Positions 26,309-36,727 of a DNA stretch of 64,000 nt are shown one piece after another. The notes under the pieces are model-generated. The model was not told the origin of the DNA, did not search any database, and saw only the letters and a list, made by a program, of their open reading frames with translations. Positions within the stretch are counted from its first letter, which is position 1. Every line of letters starts with the position of its first letter. A program made the translations under genes and the position numbers. Source of the stretch: CBFHOS01 sp965657645 (lineage in GTDB: Bacteria > Pseudomonadota > Alphaproteobacteria > Puniceispirillales > Puniceispirillaceae); assembly GCA_965657645.1 (NCBI GenBank), contig CBFHOS010000005.1, positions 39,122 through 103,121 of the forward strand, read 5' to 3'.

Positions 26309-26402
26309 ACCAAATTTCTCGTTGAGACTCTGACCAAATCTCTTGCCCAAAAAACCTGAATGGCGCAACGTCAAAAAGGATAGTTTGGTAGGGAGATTGA
26401 TT

Positions 26403-27731
26403 ATGGACCAGACGATTATCGGCTCTAACCGCAAAATTGACCCGACCCGCCGGGCGCATTTGAAACGTGATAACACGCCCGACGATAATGACCGTGTTGA
26501 AATCGGCCCGACCGCCCTCGCCTTTGCCGAATGGGAACAGGCCGGCATAACCCCACCCGACATGCCGGCGCTTCGTGAATACCGGCTGTCACGGCTCCAG
26601 CAACAAATCCGCGCCCATGATTGCGCTGGCCTGTTGCTGTTTGATCCGCTGAATATCCGCTATGCCACCGACACCACCAATATGCAGCTATGGACATCGC
26701 ATAATCTGGCGCGTGCCTGTTTCGTGCCGCCAGAGGGCAAAATGGTGCTGTGGGATTTTCATAATTGTGAACATCTATCCGCGCATTTGCCGCTGGTCGG
26801 CGAATTACGCAAAGGCGCCAGCTTCTTTTATTTTGAAACCGGCGACCGGACCGAACATGCCGCGACCACCTTTGCCAAGCAAATCATCGATGTGATGAAA
26901 CAGCATTCCGGCAATAACAAGCGTCTCGCAATCGATAAGATGGAAATCATTGGCTATAACAAGCTGGTTGATCGCGGCGTTGAGGTGATCGAAGGACAGG
27001 TTTTGACCGAGCATGCCCGCGCTGTCAAAAATGAAAATGAGCTAAACGCCATGCGTTGTGCGATCGCCGCCTGTGAGGCCGCGGTCGAGGAAATGCGCGA
27101 AAAAATGGCGGCTGGCATTAGTGAAAATGAAATGTGGGCCGCACTTCATGCGGGCAATATCAAACGCGGTGGTGAATGGATCGAAACCCGTATTCTATCA
27201 TCTGGCCCGCGCACCAATCCATGGTTCCAGGAATGTGGACCGCGGATTATGCAGGACGGCGACATGATGGCGTTTGATACTGACCTGGTCGGCACTTATG
27301 GCTATTGCTGCGATATTTCGCGCAGTTGGATTGTCGGCGGGGTCAAACCAACCGATGAACAGCGCGAACTCTATCAGGTCGCCTATGAGCATGTGATGAC
27401 CAATATCGGCTTAATCCAGCCGGGCATGAGCTTTACTGAAATGACCCAGCTTGCCCATCGGCTTCCTGAAAAATACCGGCCTCTTCGCTATGGCGTCGTG
27501 GCGCATGGTGTTGGTCTTTGTGACGAATATCCGGCGGTGCGCTATCCCGAAGATGTCGAGGCGCACGGCTATGGCGGCGCGTTCGAAGTTGGCATGACAA
27601 TATGCGTCGAGGCCTATATCGGGGCCGTCGGTGGGCGTGAAGGGGTAAAGCTAGAGGAACAGGTTTTAGTGACCGAAACCGGGGCTGTGCCGCTATCAAC
27701 CTATCGCTATGAAGATGATTTGCTGGCCTAG
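26403..27731 (+). CDS. dddP: dimethylsulfoniopropionate (DMSP) lyase DddP
   Basis: This 442-residue M24-fold enzyme cleaves DMSP to dimethyl sulfide and acrylate. It resembles roseobacter DddP throughout: DNTPDDNDR near the N terminus, LLLFDPLNIRYATDTTNMQ (about 77-95), and IKRGGEWIETR followed by SSGPRTNPWFQECGPR (253-281). The metal ligands are all present: Asp292, Asp294, Asp304, His368, Glu403 and Glu418, each three less than the published roseobacter numbering as I recall it. The ATG at 26403 follows TAGGGAG; a longer TTG-started form is rejected. It converges with the hpt gene, the two stop codons overlapping. A general Xaa-Pro peptidase is ruled out by the DddP-specific segments. Confidence 0.93.
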   Translation: MDQTIIGSNRKIDPTRRAHLKRDNTPDDNDRVEIGPTALAFAEWEQAGITPPDMPALREYRLSRLQQQIRAHDCAGLLLFDPLNIRYATDTTNMQLWTSHNLARACFVPPEGKMVLWDFHNCEHLSAHLPLVGELRKGASFFYFETGDRTEHAATTFAKQIIDVMKQHSGNNKRLAIDKMEIIGYNKLVDRGVEVIEGQVLTEHARAVKNENELNAMRCAIAACEAAVEEMREKMAAGISENEMWAALHAGNIKRGGEWIETRILSSGPRTNPWFQECGPRIMQDGDMMAFDTDLVGTYGYCCDISRSWIVGGVKPTDEQRELYQVAYEHVMTNIGLIQPGMSFTEMTQLAHRLPEKYRPLRYGVVAHGVGLCDEYPAVRYPEDVEAHGYGGAFEVGMTICVEAYIGAVGGREGVKLEEQVLVTETGAVPLSTYRYEDDLLA

Positions 27732-28267
27732 TCTTTGACCACGCCGATATGCGGTAGATTGCGTCCTTGCTGGGCGTAATCGATGCCATATCCGATGACA
27801 AATTCATCCGGAATGTCAAAGCCAACCCAATCGACATGAACATCAATCTCACGGCGAGACGGCTTGTTGAGCAAGGTACAGACGCGCAGCGTTTTAGGCT
27901 CGCGTGTTTCGAGAATATTGACCACTTGAGACAGGGTGTGACCGGTATCAACGATATCCTCTACGATCAGAACATCACGGCCTTTAATCGGCGTTTCCAG
28001 ATCCTGAATGATCCGCACCTGCCGCGATGACACCTTTTTATTGCCGTATGACGACACTGTCATGAAATCGACTTCGACCGGCAAATCCATCCGCCGCACC
28101 AGATCGGCGATAAATACGAATGAACCGCGCAACAGCCCGACAACAACCAATTGTTCAGTATCGGCATATTGATCCGAAATAAGCCGCGCCAATTTCGTTG
28201 TACGGGCGGCAATTTCTGCCTCAGTTATCAGAATTTCGATATCTTGCTGGCTTGATAAAACGGTCAT
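27728..28267 (-). CDS. hpt: hypoxanthine phosphoribosyltransferase
   Basis: This 179-residue purine-salvage enzyme converts hypoxanthine or guanine with PRPP to IMP or GMP. The PRPP loop is VLIVEDIVDTGHTL, and LLRGSFVFIADLVRRM, DFMTVSSYGN and VGFDIPDEFVIGYGIDY are characteristic. The ATG at 28267 (with CAGGGC upstream) gives the family's usual length; a 61-codon N-terminal extension is possible in frame but has no similarity and would overlap the divergent dehydrogenase promoter region. Its stop overlaps that of dddP. Confidence 0.9.
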   Translation of the reverse strand: MTVLSSQQDIEILITEAEIAARTTKLARLISDQYADTEQLVVVGLLRGSFVFIADLVRRMDLPVEVDFMTVSSYGNKKVSSRQVRIIQDLETPIKGRDVLIVEDIVDTGHTLSQVVNILETREPKTLRVCTLLNKPSRREIDVHVDWVGFDIPDEFVIGYGIDYAQQGRNLPHIGVVKD

Positions 28268-28448
28268 GGAACGCCCTGTTGCTGTAATCGTCATCACTAT
28301 AGGCGCAACGGCCTTGATTGATAAGACCTTATTCGCCAACTTAGGGGTAGTTATAACAAGCCGGAATGGCAATATGCCGCACTGGTTGCCGCATTGGATT
28401 AGAACCCAGCAACGCACCACCGGCTCGCAAATCGATAGGGCAGTGATC

Positions 28449-29342
28449 ATGGCAAAAGTAGCATTCTTAGGGTTGGGCGTAATGGGCTATCCAATGGCAG
28501 GGCATATCGCCGCAAAGGGCCATGACGTCACCGTCTATAACCGCACGACTGCCAAGGCCGAGGCGTGGGTTAGTGAACATGGCGGCCACATGGCAACCAG
28601 CCCTGGCGCCGCCGTTGCCGATGCTGATTTTGTATTTTCCTGTGTCGGCGATGATCCAGACGTCATCGAAGTGGCATTAGGCGGCGTTACAGATGCCGAT
28701 CAAAGCCCAAAAGGCGCCATTGGTGCAATGAAGCCGGGGGCGATCTATATCGACAATTCCACAATTTCCGCCGATGTCGCGAAACAGCTTTATGCCGCGG
28801 GCAAGGCGGCGGGCATAGGTGTTCTTGATGCACCTGTGTCGGGCGGTCAGGCGGGCGCGGAGAATGCCAAGCTAACGGTCATGGTTGGCGGTGATCTTGC
28901 TGATTTCGATACCGCATTGCCGATTATGGAATGTTATGGCGCCCGCATTGTGCGCATGGGTGAGGCGGGCAAAGGGCAACAGGCAAAAATGGCCAACCAG
29001 ATTTGTATTGCTGGCCTTGTGCAAGGTCTCTCCGAGGCACTGAATTTTGCGATTGCGGCTGATCTTGATACTGACGCTTTGCTAGAGGCTATTTCCGGCG
29101 GCGCCGCACAATCATGGCAGATGGTCAATCGCGGCCATACAATGGTTGCCAATGAGTTTGATTTTGGCTTTGCCGTTGATTGGATGCGCAAGGATTTACG
29201 GATCTGCCTAGCCGAAGCCAAGCGCACAGGCGCACCCCTACCAGTGACCGAAATCGTCGCTGGCTATTATGCCGAGCTCAGTGAAATGGGCTATGGCCGG
29301 AATGATACATCCAGCCTGATCCGGCGCCTACGCCAAAGCTAA
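28449..29342 (+). CDS. NAD-binding 3-hydroxyisobutyrate dehydrogenase-family reductase
   Basis: This 297-residue beta-hydroxyacid dehydrogenase has an N-terminal Rossmann motif (VAFLGLGVMGYPMAGHI), the substrate-binding DAPVSGGQAGAENAKLT near residue 123, and the catalytic-lysine helix GKGQQAKMANQI. The family includes 3-hydroxyisobutyrate dehydrogenase, tartronate-semialdehyde reductase and succinic-semialdehyde reductase. The gene after it (facing it) encodes a succinate-semialdehyde dehydrogenase, so a semialdehyde substrate is plausible but unproven. The ATG at 28449 gives the normal family length; earlier in-frame starts overlap the divergent hpt gene. Confidence 0.85.
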   Translation: MAKVAFLGLGVMGYPMAGHIAAKGHDVTVYNRTTAKAEAWVSEHGGHMATSPGAAVADADFVFSCVGDDPDVIEVALGGVTDADQSPKGAIGAMKPGAIYIDNSTISADVAKQLYAAGKAAGIGVLDAPVSGGQAGAENAKLTVMVGGDLADFDTALPIMECYGARIVRMGEAGKGQQAKMANQICIAGLVQGLSEALNFAIAADLDTDALLEAISGGAAQSWQMVNRGHTMVANEFDFGFAVDWMRKDLRICLAEAKRTGAPLPVTEIVAGYYAELSEMGYGRNDTSSLIRRLRQS

Positions 29343-29377
29343 GCGCCCGAATGCCAAAGCACGCGGGCGCCCTCGCA

Positions 29378-30829
29378 TTACATGCCGATGCAGACAAATT
29401 TGATCTCGAGAAATTCCTCGATACCGTATTTTGATCCTTCAACGCCGAGGCCTGAATTTTTCACCCCACCAAACGGGCCAACTTCACTTGAGAAGATGCC
29501 GGTGTTTGCGGCAACGATGCCATATTCCAACGCCTCACTGACACGGAAAAGACGCGACGCATTTTCGGTGAATAGATAGGCCGCAAGACCAAATTCGGTA
29601 TCATTGGCCATCTCAATGGCTTCTTCTTCGGTGGTGAATTTGAACAGGCCAGCAACCGGACCAAATGTCTCTTCACTATAAAGCCGCATTTGTGACGACA
29701 TGCCGGTTAGCACGGTTGGCTCGTAATACGTCCTGCCAAGCGCGCTCGGCTTGCCGCCAGTTGTAACAGTTGCGCCTTTTGCAACGGCGTCATCGACATG
29801 CGCGCTGACTTTCTCAAGACCCTGCATATCAATGATCGGCCCTTGTTCGACCCCTGCCTCAAGACCGTTACCGACCTTAAGCCCGGCCGCCGCGGCGGTT
29901 AGGCGCTTGGCAAATTCATCATAGATACCGGCCTGCACAAAAATACGATTCGCACACACACAAGTCTGTCCAGCATTGCGGAACTTAGACGCCATTGCAC
30001 CAGCGATAGCACCATCAATATCAGCATCATCAAACACCAAGAGAGGCGCATTTCCACCCAGCTCCAGCGACATTTTCTTTACGGTATCGGCGCTCTGGCG
30101 CATCAAAATACGGCCGACTTCGGTTGAGCCAGTAAAGGTCATTTTGCGGATACGGTCGTCACTACAAAGCGCCGCGCCAATGGCCGGTGCATCCATCCCC
30201 GGAATGATGTTCATCACACCAGCAGGCAGGCCAGCGCGCAGTGCCAATTCGGCAAGCGCAAGTGCGCAAAGCGGTGTCTGTTCAGCCGGCTTTAGAACAC
30301 AGGCACAACCAGCGGCAATGCCAGGGGCCACCTTGCGGGTGATCATTGCGATCGGGAAATTCCACGGGGTGATCGCACCAAACACACCTACCGGCTGTTT
30401 GAATGTCAAAAACCGCTTGTCCGATTGCGTGCTCTCTAAAACGTCACCACAAACGCGGCGGGCTTCCTCGGCGAACCAGTCAATAAAGCTCGCACCATAG
30501 ATAACCTCGCCTTTGGCTTCGGCCAGTGGCTTGCCCATTTCTGTTGTCAAAATAACCGCAAGATCGTCGGCATTATCCAACACCAGATCATGCCATTTGC
30601 GCAGGATCATTGCGCGCTCCTTGGCCGGACGTGCCGCCCATGCTTTTTGCGCTGGAACCGCGGCGTCGATTGCCCGCATCGTTTCGGCCACACCAAGATC
30701 CGCTACTTCGGCAATCAATTCGCCAGTTGCAGGATTATTTACGGCAAAGGTCTTGCCGCCTTCGGCATGGACCCACTCACCATTAATAAAACCAGCTTTC
30801 TGTAACAGGGTTGCATCGTTCAATTGCAT
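29378..30829 (-). CDS. gabD: NAD(P)-dependent succinate-semialdehyde dehydrogenase
   Basis: This 483-residue aldehyde dehydrogenase has the standard GabD length and motifs: GAITPWNFPIAMITRKVAPGI, catalytic Glu in SLELGGNAPLLVFDDAD, nucleophile Cys in NAGQTCVCANR, and the C-terminal GGVKNSGLGVEGSKYGIEEF. It oxidises succinate semialdehyde to succinate. The ATG at 30829 follows TGGAG at reasonable spacing. No gabT transaminase is present in the window. It converges with the beta-hydroxyacid dehydrogenase gene. Confidence 0.88.
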   Translation of the reverse strand: MQLNDATLLQKAGFINGEWVHAEGGKTFAVNNPATGELIAEVADLGVAETMRAIDAAVPAQKAWAARPAKERAMILRKWHDLVLDNADDLAVILTTEMGKPLAEAKGEVIYGASFIDWFAEEARRVCGDVLESTQSDKRFLTFKQPVGVFGAITPWNFPIAMITRKVAPGIAAGCACVLKPAEQTPLCALALAELALRAGLPAGVMNIIPGMDAPAIGAALCSDDRIRKMTFTGSTEVGRILMRQSADTVKKMSLELGGNAPLLVFDDADIDGAIAGAMASKFRNAGQTCVCANRIFVQAGIYDEFAKRLTAAAAGLKVGNGLEAGVEQGPIIDMQGLEKVSAHVDDAVAKGATVTTGGKPSALGRTYYEPTVLTGMSSQMRLYSEETFGPVAGLFKFTTEEEAIEMANDTEFGLAAYLFTENASRLFRVSEALEYGIVAANTGIFSSEVGPFGGVKNSGLGVEGSKYGIEEFLEIKFVCIGM

Positions 30830-30970
30830 CGATCGGACTCCATAAAACGTCAAGGGATGTTGCCAAGGATATTGCTTGGTGGACTTAAAGTGGTGGACAG
30901 CCCCCTATTGCGCGCCGCCCTGTCTAACAAAGACAAAACCAGCGCGATTATGTCAAGTCATGAGTTCATC

Positions 30971-31040
30971 TGGCCAAACCTATCTTGCCAAACTTATCTG
31001 GCCAAACCTATCTGGCCAAACTTATTTGGCCCGCATTATT
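30971..31040. repeat. five 14-bp tandem units ending over a stop codon
   Basis: Units tggccaaacctatc, ttgccaaacttatc, tggccaaacctatc, tggccaaacttatt and tggcccgcattatt follow head to tail. The last one covers the stop codon of the gamma-carbonic anhydrase gene at 31036-31038, so the array begins exactly at that gene's 3' end. It lies in the gap between two reverse-strand genes. Confidence 0.85.
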
Positions 31041-31662
31041 TAAGAGGCAAGGGGCGCGATGTCATATTGGTAAAGGGGCCGCCATCTTCACCAAGGCGAT
31101 GCGCCCGCGCGACCTCGACATAATGCGCCGCAGAATCCCGGTTAAATGCCAGATCATCTTCGCTAAGGTCACGCATTTTACGCGCCGGACGCCCAGCCCA
31201 TAATTCCCCAGCAGGGATCCGCTTGCCCGGCGTTAGCATAGCCCCAGCGGCCAGCATCCCCGTTGGTTCTATTACACACCCATCCATCACAATCGCGCCC
31301 ATCCCGACAAAGCCATAATCACCAATGTCACAAGCATGAATAATCGCGCTGTGGCCAATGGTCACATTATTACCAATGCGGGTCGGGTATTTGGCGCTAT
31401 TGATATGCACACAGCAATTGTCCTGAATGTTCGTATCATTGCCGATGGTGATATAATGATTGTCACCGCGCAAAGTCACCTGATGCCAGATACTACTATT
31501 TGCGCCAATCCGCACAGCGCCAACGATAGCGGCGGTTGCGGCTAGAAAAACCGTGCTGTCAATTTCGGGCATATGACCCATAAAAGGCGCGATATAGGCG
31601 TGGCGATGCGCCGCCGATCCGGCGCCATTATCCGAACTATAATAAGCCGATGGTTCGCTCAT
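31036..31662 (-). CDS. gamma-class carbonic anhydrase-like hexapeptide-repeat protein
   Basis: This 208-residue left-handed beta-helix protein belongs to the gamma-carbonic anhydrase/PaaY group. Hexapeptide repeats run from about residue 35 to 150 (AIVGAVRIGANSSIW; ITIGNDTNIQDN; IGNNVTIGHSAIIHACDIGDYGFVGMGAIV). Candidate zinc-ligand histidines lie in IQDNCCVHINS and GHSAIIHAC. A metal-dependent hydratase or thioesterase-like role is likely; carbonic anhydrase activity is not assured from sequence. The ATG at 31662 has GAGGGTG upstream. Its stop codon lies inside a 14-bp tandem array. Confidence 0.83.
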   Translation of the reverse strand: MSEPSAYYSSDNGAGSAAHRHAYIAPFMGHMPEIDSTVFLAATAAIVGAVRIGANSSIWHQVTLRGDNHYITIGNDTNIQDNCCVHINSAKYPTRIGNNVTIGHSAIIHACDIGDYGFVGMGAIVMDGCVIEPTGMLAAGAMLTPGKRIPAGELWAGRPARKMRDLSEDDLAFNRDSAAHYVEVARAHRLGEDGGPFTNMTSRPLPLK

Positions 31663-31829
31663 TCTATCACCCTCATTCATTGTTGCTCAATTTCTGCAAA
31701 CACACATTACCAAGTGTTTAGACTTCCAGCGAATTTACTGTTAAAAGATATGAAATTTTCTCATCTTGATAGTATCTGAATTCAAAAGTGATCGATCAAG
31801 ATCAAAATGGCAAACTTGCGGAGGCTCAC

Positions 31830-32429
31830 ATGGCATTTACTCTACCGGATCTACCTTATTCACACGACGCGCTGGCCAATGACGGCATGAGCGCTGAGAC
31901 TATGGAATATCATCACGATTTGCACCATAACGCCTATGTCGTGAACGGTAACAAATTGATTGCTGGCACCGAATGGGAAGGCAAATCACTCGAAGACATC
32001 ATCACCGGCACCTATCAGGCTGGCAATGTTGCCCAGAACGGCATCTTCAACAACGCATCACAGCATTGGAACCATACCGAGTTCTGGCAGATGATGAGCC
32101 CTGGCAAAACCGCAATGCCATCAGAGCTAGAGAGCGCCCTTAATGAGAGCTTTGGTAGCGTCACCGCGTTTAATGACGAGTTCAAAGCAGCAGGTGCTGG
32201 CCAGTTTGGTTCAGGCTGGTGCTGGTTGGTCAAAAATGCTGATGGATCACTAGCGGTTACAAAGACCGAAAATGGCGTGAACCCACTATGCTTTGGCCAG
32301 ACCGCGCTATTGGGCTGTGACGTCTGGGAACATTCTTACTATATCGATTACAGAAACAAGCGGCCTGACTACCTTGCCAACTTCCTCGAGAATTTGGTGA
32401 ATTGGGAATATGTCGCGGGCAAGCTCTAG
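31830..32429 (+). CDS. sodB: iron superoxide dismutase
   Basis: This 199-residue protein dismutates superoxide in the cytoplasm. Metal ligands are His28 (MEYHHDLHH), His82 (WNHTEFW), Asp164 and His168 (CDVWEHSYY). Gln78 in NNASQHWNH at the N-terminal domain is the iron-type arrangement. The ATG at 31830 is preceded by GCGGAGG at ideal spacing. A strong hairpin follows the gene at 32496, so it is probably monocistronic. Confidence 0.92.
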   Translation: MAFTLPDLPYSHDALANDGMSAETMEYHHDLHHNAYVVNGNKLIAGTEWEGKSLEDIITGTYQAGNVAQNGIFNNASQHWNHTEFWQMMSPGKTAMPSELESALNESFGSVTAFNDEFKAAGAGQFGSGWCWLVKNADGSLAVTKTENGVNPLCFGQTALLGCDVWEHSYYIDYRNKRPDYLANFLENLVNWEYVAGKL

Positions 32430-32495
32430 GTTGTAAATGGCTTATCCTTGGGGATAGGACATACGATCTTTCGTGTACTTGCGACCCAAAAGAAT

Positions 32496-32530
32496 AGCCC
32501 TGTCTGGTCAATGCCGGACAGGGCTTATCC
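32496..32530 (+). terminator. strong hairpin downstream of sodB
   Basis: AGCCCTGTC at 32496-32504 pairs with GACAGGGCT at 32517-32525, extended inward by three more pairs to a loop of about six bases. Only a short T-containing tail follows, so it may be an imperfect intrinsic terminator or an mRNA-stabilising stem. Confidence 0.6.
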
Positions 32531-32633
32531 TTAATAGGCTGTTTTGTCGTCGTATTCTGGGCTAAGTTTAGCCATAATACGTTTTTATAAAGTGTCTCAG
32601 CATCGTTAATCCTGTTCCTTGAAGGAGACTAGA

Positions 32634-32858
32634 ATGGTTGAAGGACTTTTACTTTTTGCGGCTGTTGCTGTGCTCAATAGTGATTCAGTAGCGGAGTTTC
32701 GTGCGAACAGTAATCACAATCCGGTCTATAAATTCGTTTATGTTGACGATTGTGATACCGGAAAACGCAACAGCGGTTATGCGCTTTCACCAACCGGACG
32801 GTTGATGCTAAAGCAAGCGAATCTTGATGGCACATTCGGCCCTGTCTGCACCGATTAA
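32634..32858 (+). CDS. small exported protein of unknown function
   Basis: This 74-residue protein starts with a hydrophobic segment (VEGLLLFAAVAVLN, residues 2-15) that could be a short signal or anchor. The remainder is polar, with two cysteines (DDCDTGK and GPVCTD) that could form a disulfide if exported. AAGGAG lies just before the ATG, which strongly supports translation. I do not recognise the family. It lies between sodB and argG, downstream of the sodB hairpin, and converges with argG. Confidence 0.6.
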   Translation: MVEGLLLFAAVAVLNSDSVAEFRANSNHNPVYKFVYVDDCDTGKRNSGYALSPTGRLMLKQANLDGTFGPVCTD

Positions 32859-32897
32859 ATCGGCAGACAGTGACCCAATAAGCGTGTTTCCAATTTT

Positions 32898-32921
32898 CGG
32901 CTTTAATTCCCGACTTTAATT
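32898..32921. repeat. two 12-bp tandem units over the argG stop codon
   Basis: cggctttaattc is followed by ccgactttaatt. The second unit includes the argG stop codon (32916-32918), so the duplicated block sits at the 3' end of that gene. Confidence 0.6.
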
Positions 32922-34142
32922 ATTCTCGCCAGCGGCAGTCATGGCATTTACCCGAAGACGCAATGCGTTTAGACGGATAAATCCATGGGCATCGCTATGG
33001 TCATAATCAACCGCGCCTTCTTCGAAGGTTACCAAATCGGCATTATACAGCGAGTTCGGTGATTTACGTCCGGTGACGATGACATTGCCCTTATACAGCT
33101 TTACCCGCACAGTTCCGTTAACCGCGTCACGGCAGCTATCAATAGCGGCCTGAAGCATTTCGCGCTCTGGCGAGAACCAGAAACCGTTATAAACCAGCTC
33201 GGCATAACGTGGCATCAGCTCGTCTTTTTGATGGGCGGCGCCGCGATCAAGGGTGATCGATTCCATCGCCCGACGCGCAACCAACAGAACACTGCCGCCC
33301 GGGGTTTCATAAACACCGCGTGATTTCATTCCGACGAACCGGTTTTCCACCAAATCCAAGCGGCCGATACCATTGTCACCGCCAAGGCGGTTCAATTCGG
33401 TCAGCAAAGTTGCCGGCGACATTTCAACACCATCAATGGCAACAGGGTCACCAGCTTTGAAAGTGATTTCAATTTCGGTTGGTGTGTCAGGCGCATCTTC
33501 AGGCGAGACAGAACGCGAGAACACATATTCCTCAGGTGCAACCCACGGGTCTTCCAGAACTTTGCCTTCAGCCGAAATGTGCAACAAATTGGCATCCACA
33601 CTGAATGGGGCCTCGCCGCGCTTGTCTTTTGGAATCGGGATCTGGTTCTGTTCTGCATAGGTGATCAGCTTGGTGCGCGAGCCTAAATCCCACTCACGCC
33701 ACGGTGCGATCACCTTGATGTCTGGCTGCTGTGCATAATAAGCCAGCTCGAAACGGACCTGATCATTGCCCTTGCCAGTCGCGCCATGCGAAACCGCATC
33801 AGCACCAACTGCGCGGGCAATTTCGATTTGCCGCTTGGCAATTAATGGCCGTGCAATCGATGTGCCCAGCAAATACATGCCTTCATAAAGCGGATTGGCG
33901 CGGAACATTGGAAACACATAATCGCGTACAAATTCTTCGCGCAAATCTTCGATGAAGATTTCTTTAATGCCCAATAGCTCAGCTTTGGCACGGGCTGGTT
34001 CGATGTCTTCACCCTGCCCGATATCCGCTGTGAATGTGACGACTTCCGCGTCATAATGGTCCTGCAACCACCGTAAAATAACGGAAGTATCCAGACCGCC
34101 CGAATAGGCCAAAACGACCTTTTTAATATCTGTATGTCCCAT
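32916..34142 (-). CDS. argG: argininosuccinate synthase
   Basis: This 408-residue enzyme condenses citrulline and aspartate with ATP in arginine biosynthesis. The ATP-pyrophosphatase P-loop-like motif is VVLAYSGGLDTSVILRWL near the N terminus; GATGKGNDQVRFELA and SRGVYETPGGSVL are also family signatures. Length is standard. It converges with a small exported protein gene. The approximately 275-base gap upstream to fhs holds both promoters; I saw no attenuator or clear operator there. Confidence 0.96.
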   Translation of the reverse strand: MGHTDIKKVVLAYSGGLDTSVILRWLQDHYDAEVVTFTADIGQGEDIEPARAKAELLGIKEIFIEDLREEFVRDYVFPMFRANPLYEGMYLLGTSIARPLIAKRQIEIARAVGADAVSHGATGKGNDQVRFELAYYAQQPDIKVIAPWREWDLGSRTKLITYAEQNQIPIPKDKRGEAPFSVDANLLHISAEGKVLEDPWVAPEEYVFSRSVSPEDAPDTPTEIEITFKAGDPVAIDGVEMSPATLLTELNRLGGDNGIGRLDLVENRFVGMKSRGVYETPGGSVLLVARRAMESITLDRGAAHQKDELMPRYAELVYNGFWFSPEREMLQAAIDSCRDAVNGTVRVKLYKGNVIVTGRKSPNSLYNADLVTFEEGAVDYDHSDAHGFIRLNALRLRVNAMTAAGENN

Positions 34143-34416
34143 AACCCAATCCTATAGCCGATAGGCGATTAGCCTGCAACGAAGATTCGTACTTTTGGTG
34201 CTATCTTGGCTCTGTAATCACCAACTACATGTCGATATTGACGCTTGGCGAAATATCATTGATAACGTTGATCGGCTATTTTGGTTTGAACCACTGTTTT
34301 TTGGCAAACTAATCAGCGCGTGGCGATTCTGGGCCGATTTGTGGCGCGAGCAGTAAAATGACGAATGAAAAACCCGCCAGCCTAGCCCAGCATTACCCAA
34401 CAGGAGCGTTCGCACC

Positions 34417-36093
<1,677 letters not shown>

Positions 36094-36107
36094 CCAACAG
36101 GTGTTAC

Positions 36108-36185
36108 ACGGCAAATTTACAGGGCAGATATACACGGCTAATTTACACGGCTAATTTACAGGGCAAATTTACAGGGCAGATTTTG
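36108..36185. repeat. six 13-bp tandem units overlapping the soxG stop
   Basis: Units are acggcaaatttac, agggcagatatac, acggctaatttac (twice), agggcaaatttac and agggcagattttg. The last two reach into the soxG coding end, including its stop codon at 36169-36171. The array fills most of the gap between fhs and soxG. Confidence 0.85.
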
Positions 36186-36717
36186 CCGCGTTGATCAGCG
36201 CGTGATGCAGTGATGCCGCCGATGATCGTGGGCCAAGGACGGTGAATTTCTTTGCCGCCTGACGGCACATCACAAAACAGCCCAAATGCTCGATAGCCAT
36301 GCGCGTGACGTCACCAGATTTCATCGCGCGGCTATTCACCGCGCATAACCGCTCTAGCATTGGCACCGATAGCGCACCGGCAATATCAAAGCGAACCCAT
36401 CCATCATTCTGTTCAGTGACCGATGCATTAGCGTTGAACTTGCTTGCCAACTGGGCGGCAAGGTCTTCGTGCGTGGCAATCGGTGCCTCGACCATCCATT
36501 GATCAAGTCCAGATGAGAACACAGTATAGTCACCTGCCGTTTCAAAATGACCGGGCGGCGGCGGGGCGACCCCTGTTGCGGCCTTACAGGCACGGCTAAA
36601 GCCAGCCTTTTTGCCGTTACGCATGGCGATAGATGCCAGCGCTATATCCGGAATTTCGACTATTTTAACACCCTCGAATTGATCGATTTGCGGCGTTGTA
36701 GAGCCAAGGGCTGTCAT
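36169..36717 (-). CDS. soxG: sarcosine oxidase gamma subunit
   Basis: This is a GcvT-related protein of about 182 residues, the small gamma subunit of heterotetrameric sarcosine oxidase. Matching regions are VKIVEIPDIALASIAMRNGK, GHFETAGDYTVFSSGLDQWMVEAP and SRAMKSGDVTRMAIEHLGCFV. The ATG at 36717, ten bases after the soxA stop, is favoured over a longer form that overlaps soxA. It is the last gene of soxB-soxD-soxA-soxG. A 13-bp tandem array covers its stop codon and may have changed the last few residues. Confidence 0.85.
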   Translation of the reverse strand: MTALGSTTPQIDQFEGVKIVEIPDIALASIAMRNGKKAGFSRACKAATGVAPPPPGHFETAGDYTVFSSGLDQWMVEAPIATHEDLAAQLASKFNANASVTEQNDGWVRFDIAGALSVPMLERLCAVNSRAMKSGDVTRMAIEHLGCFVMCRQAAKKFTVLGPRSSAASLHHALINAAKSAL

Positions 36718-36727
36718 TGCTTTTAAA

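Noticed and set aside
26403..27731. Ordinary M24 Xaa-Pro aminopeptidase
   Set aside because: The N-terminal DNTPDDNDR and IKRGGEWIETR segments, the ligand spacing and the acuI neighbour are specific to DddP.
27728..28450. A 61-residue N-terminal extension of hypoxanthine phosphoribosyltransferase
   Set aside because: The extension has no similarity to the family, and the ATG at 28267 with CAGGGC gives the standard length.
30971..31040. CRISPR-like array
   Set aside because: Units are 14 bp and adjoin directly with no unique spacers; the same holds for the other arrays, and no cas genes are present.
30824..31123. A 99-codon forward reading frame with a repeated NLxxQTYLAKP-like peptide
   Set aside because: It simply reads through the 14-bp array and overlaps the ends of two reverse-strand genes; no ribosome binding site or family similarity.
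34143..34416. A THF or glycine riboswitch before fhs or argG
   Set aside because: I could not find paired conserved elements or a matching fold by eye in this gap.
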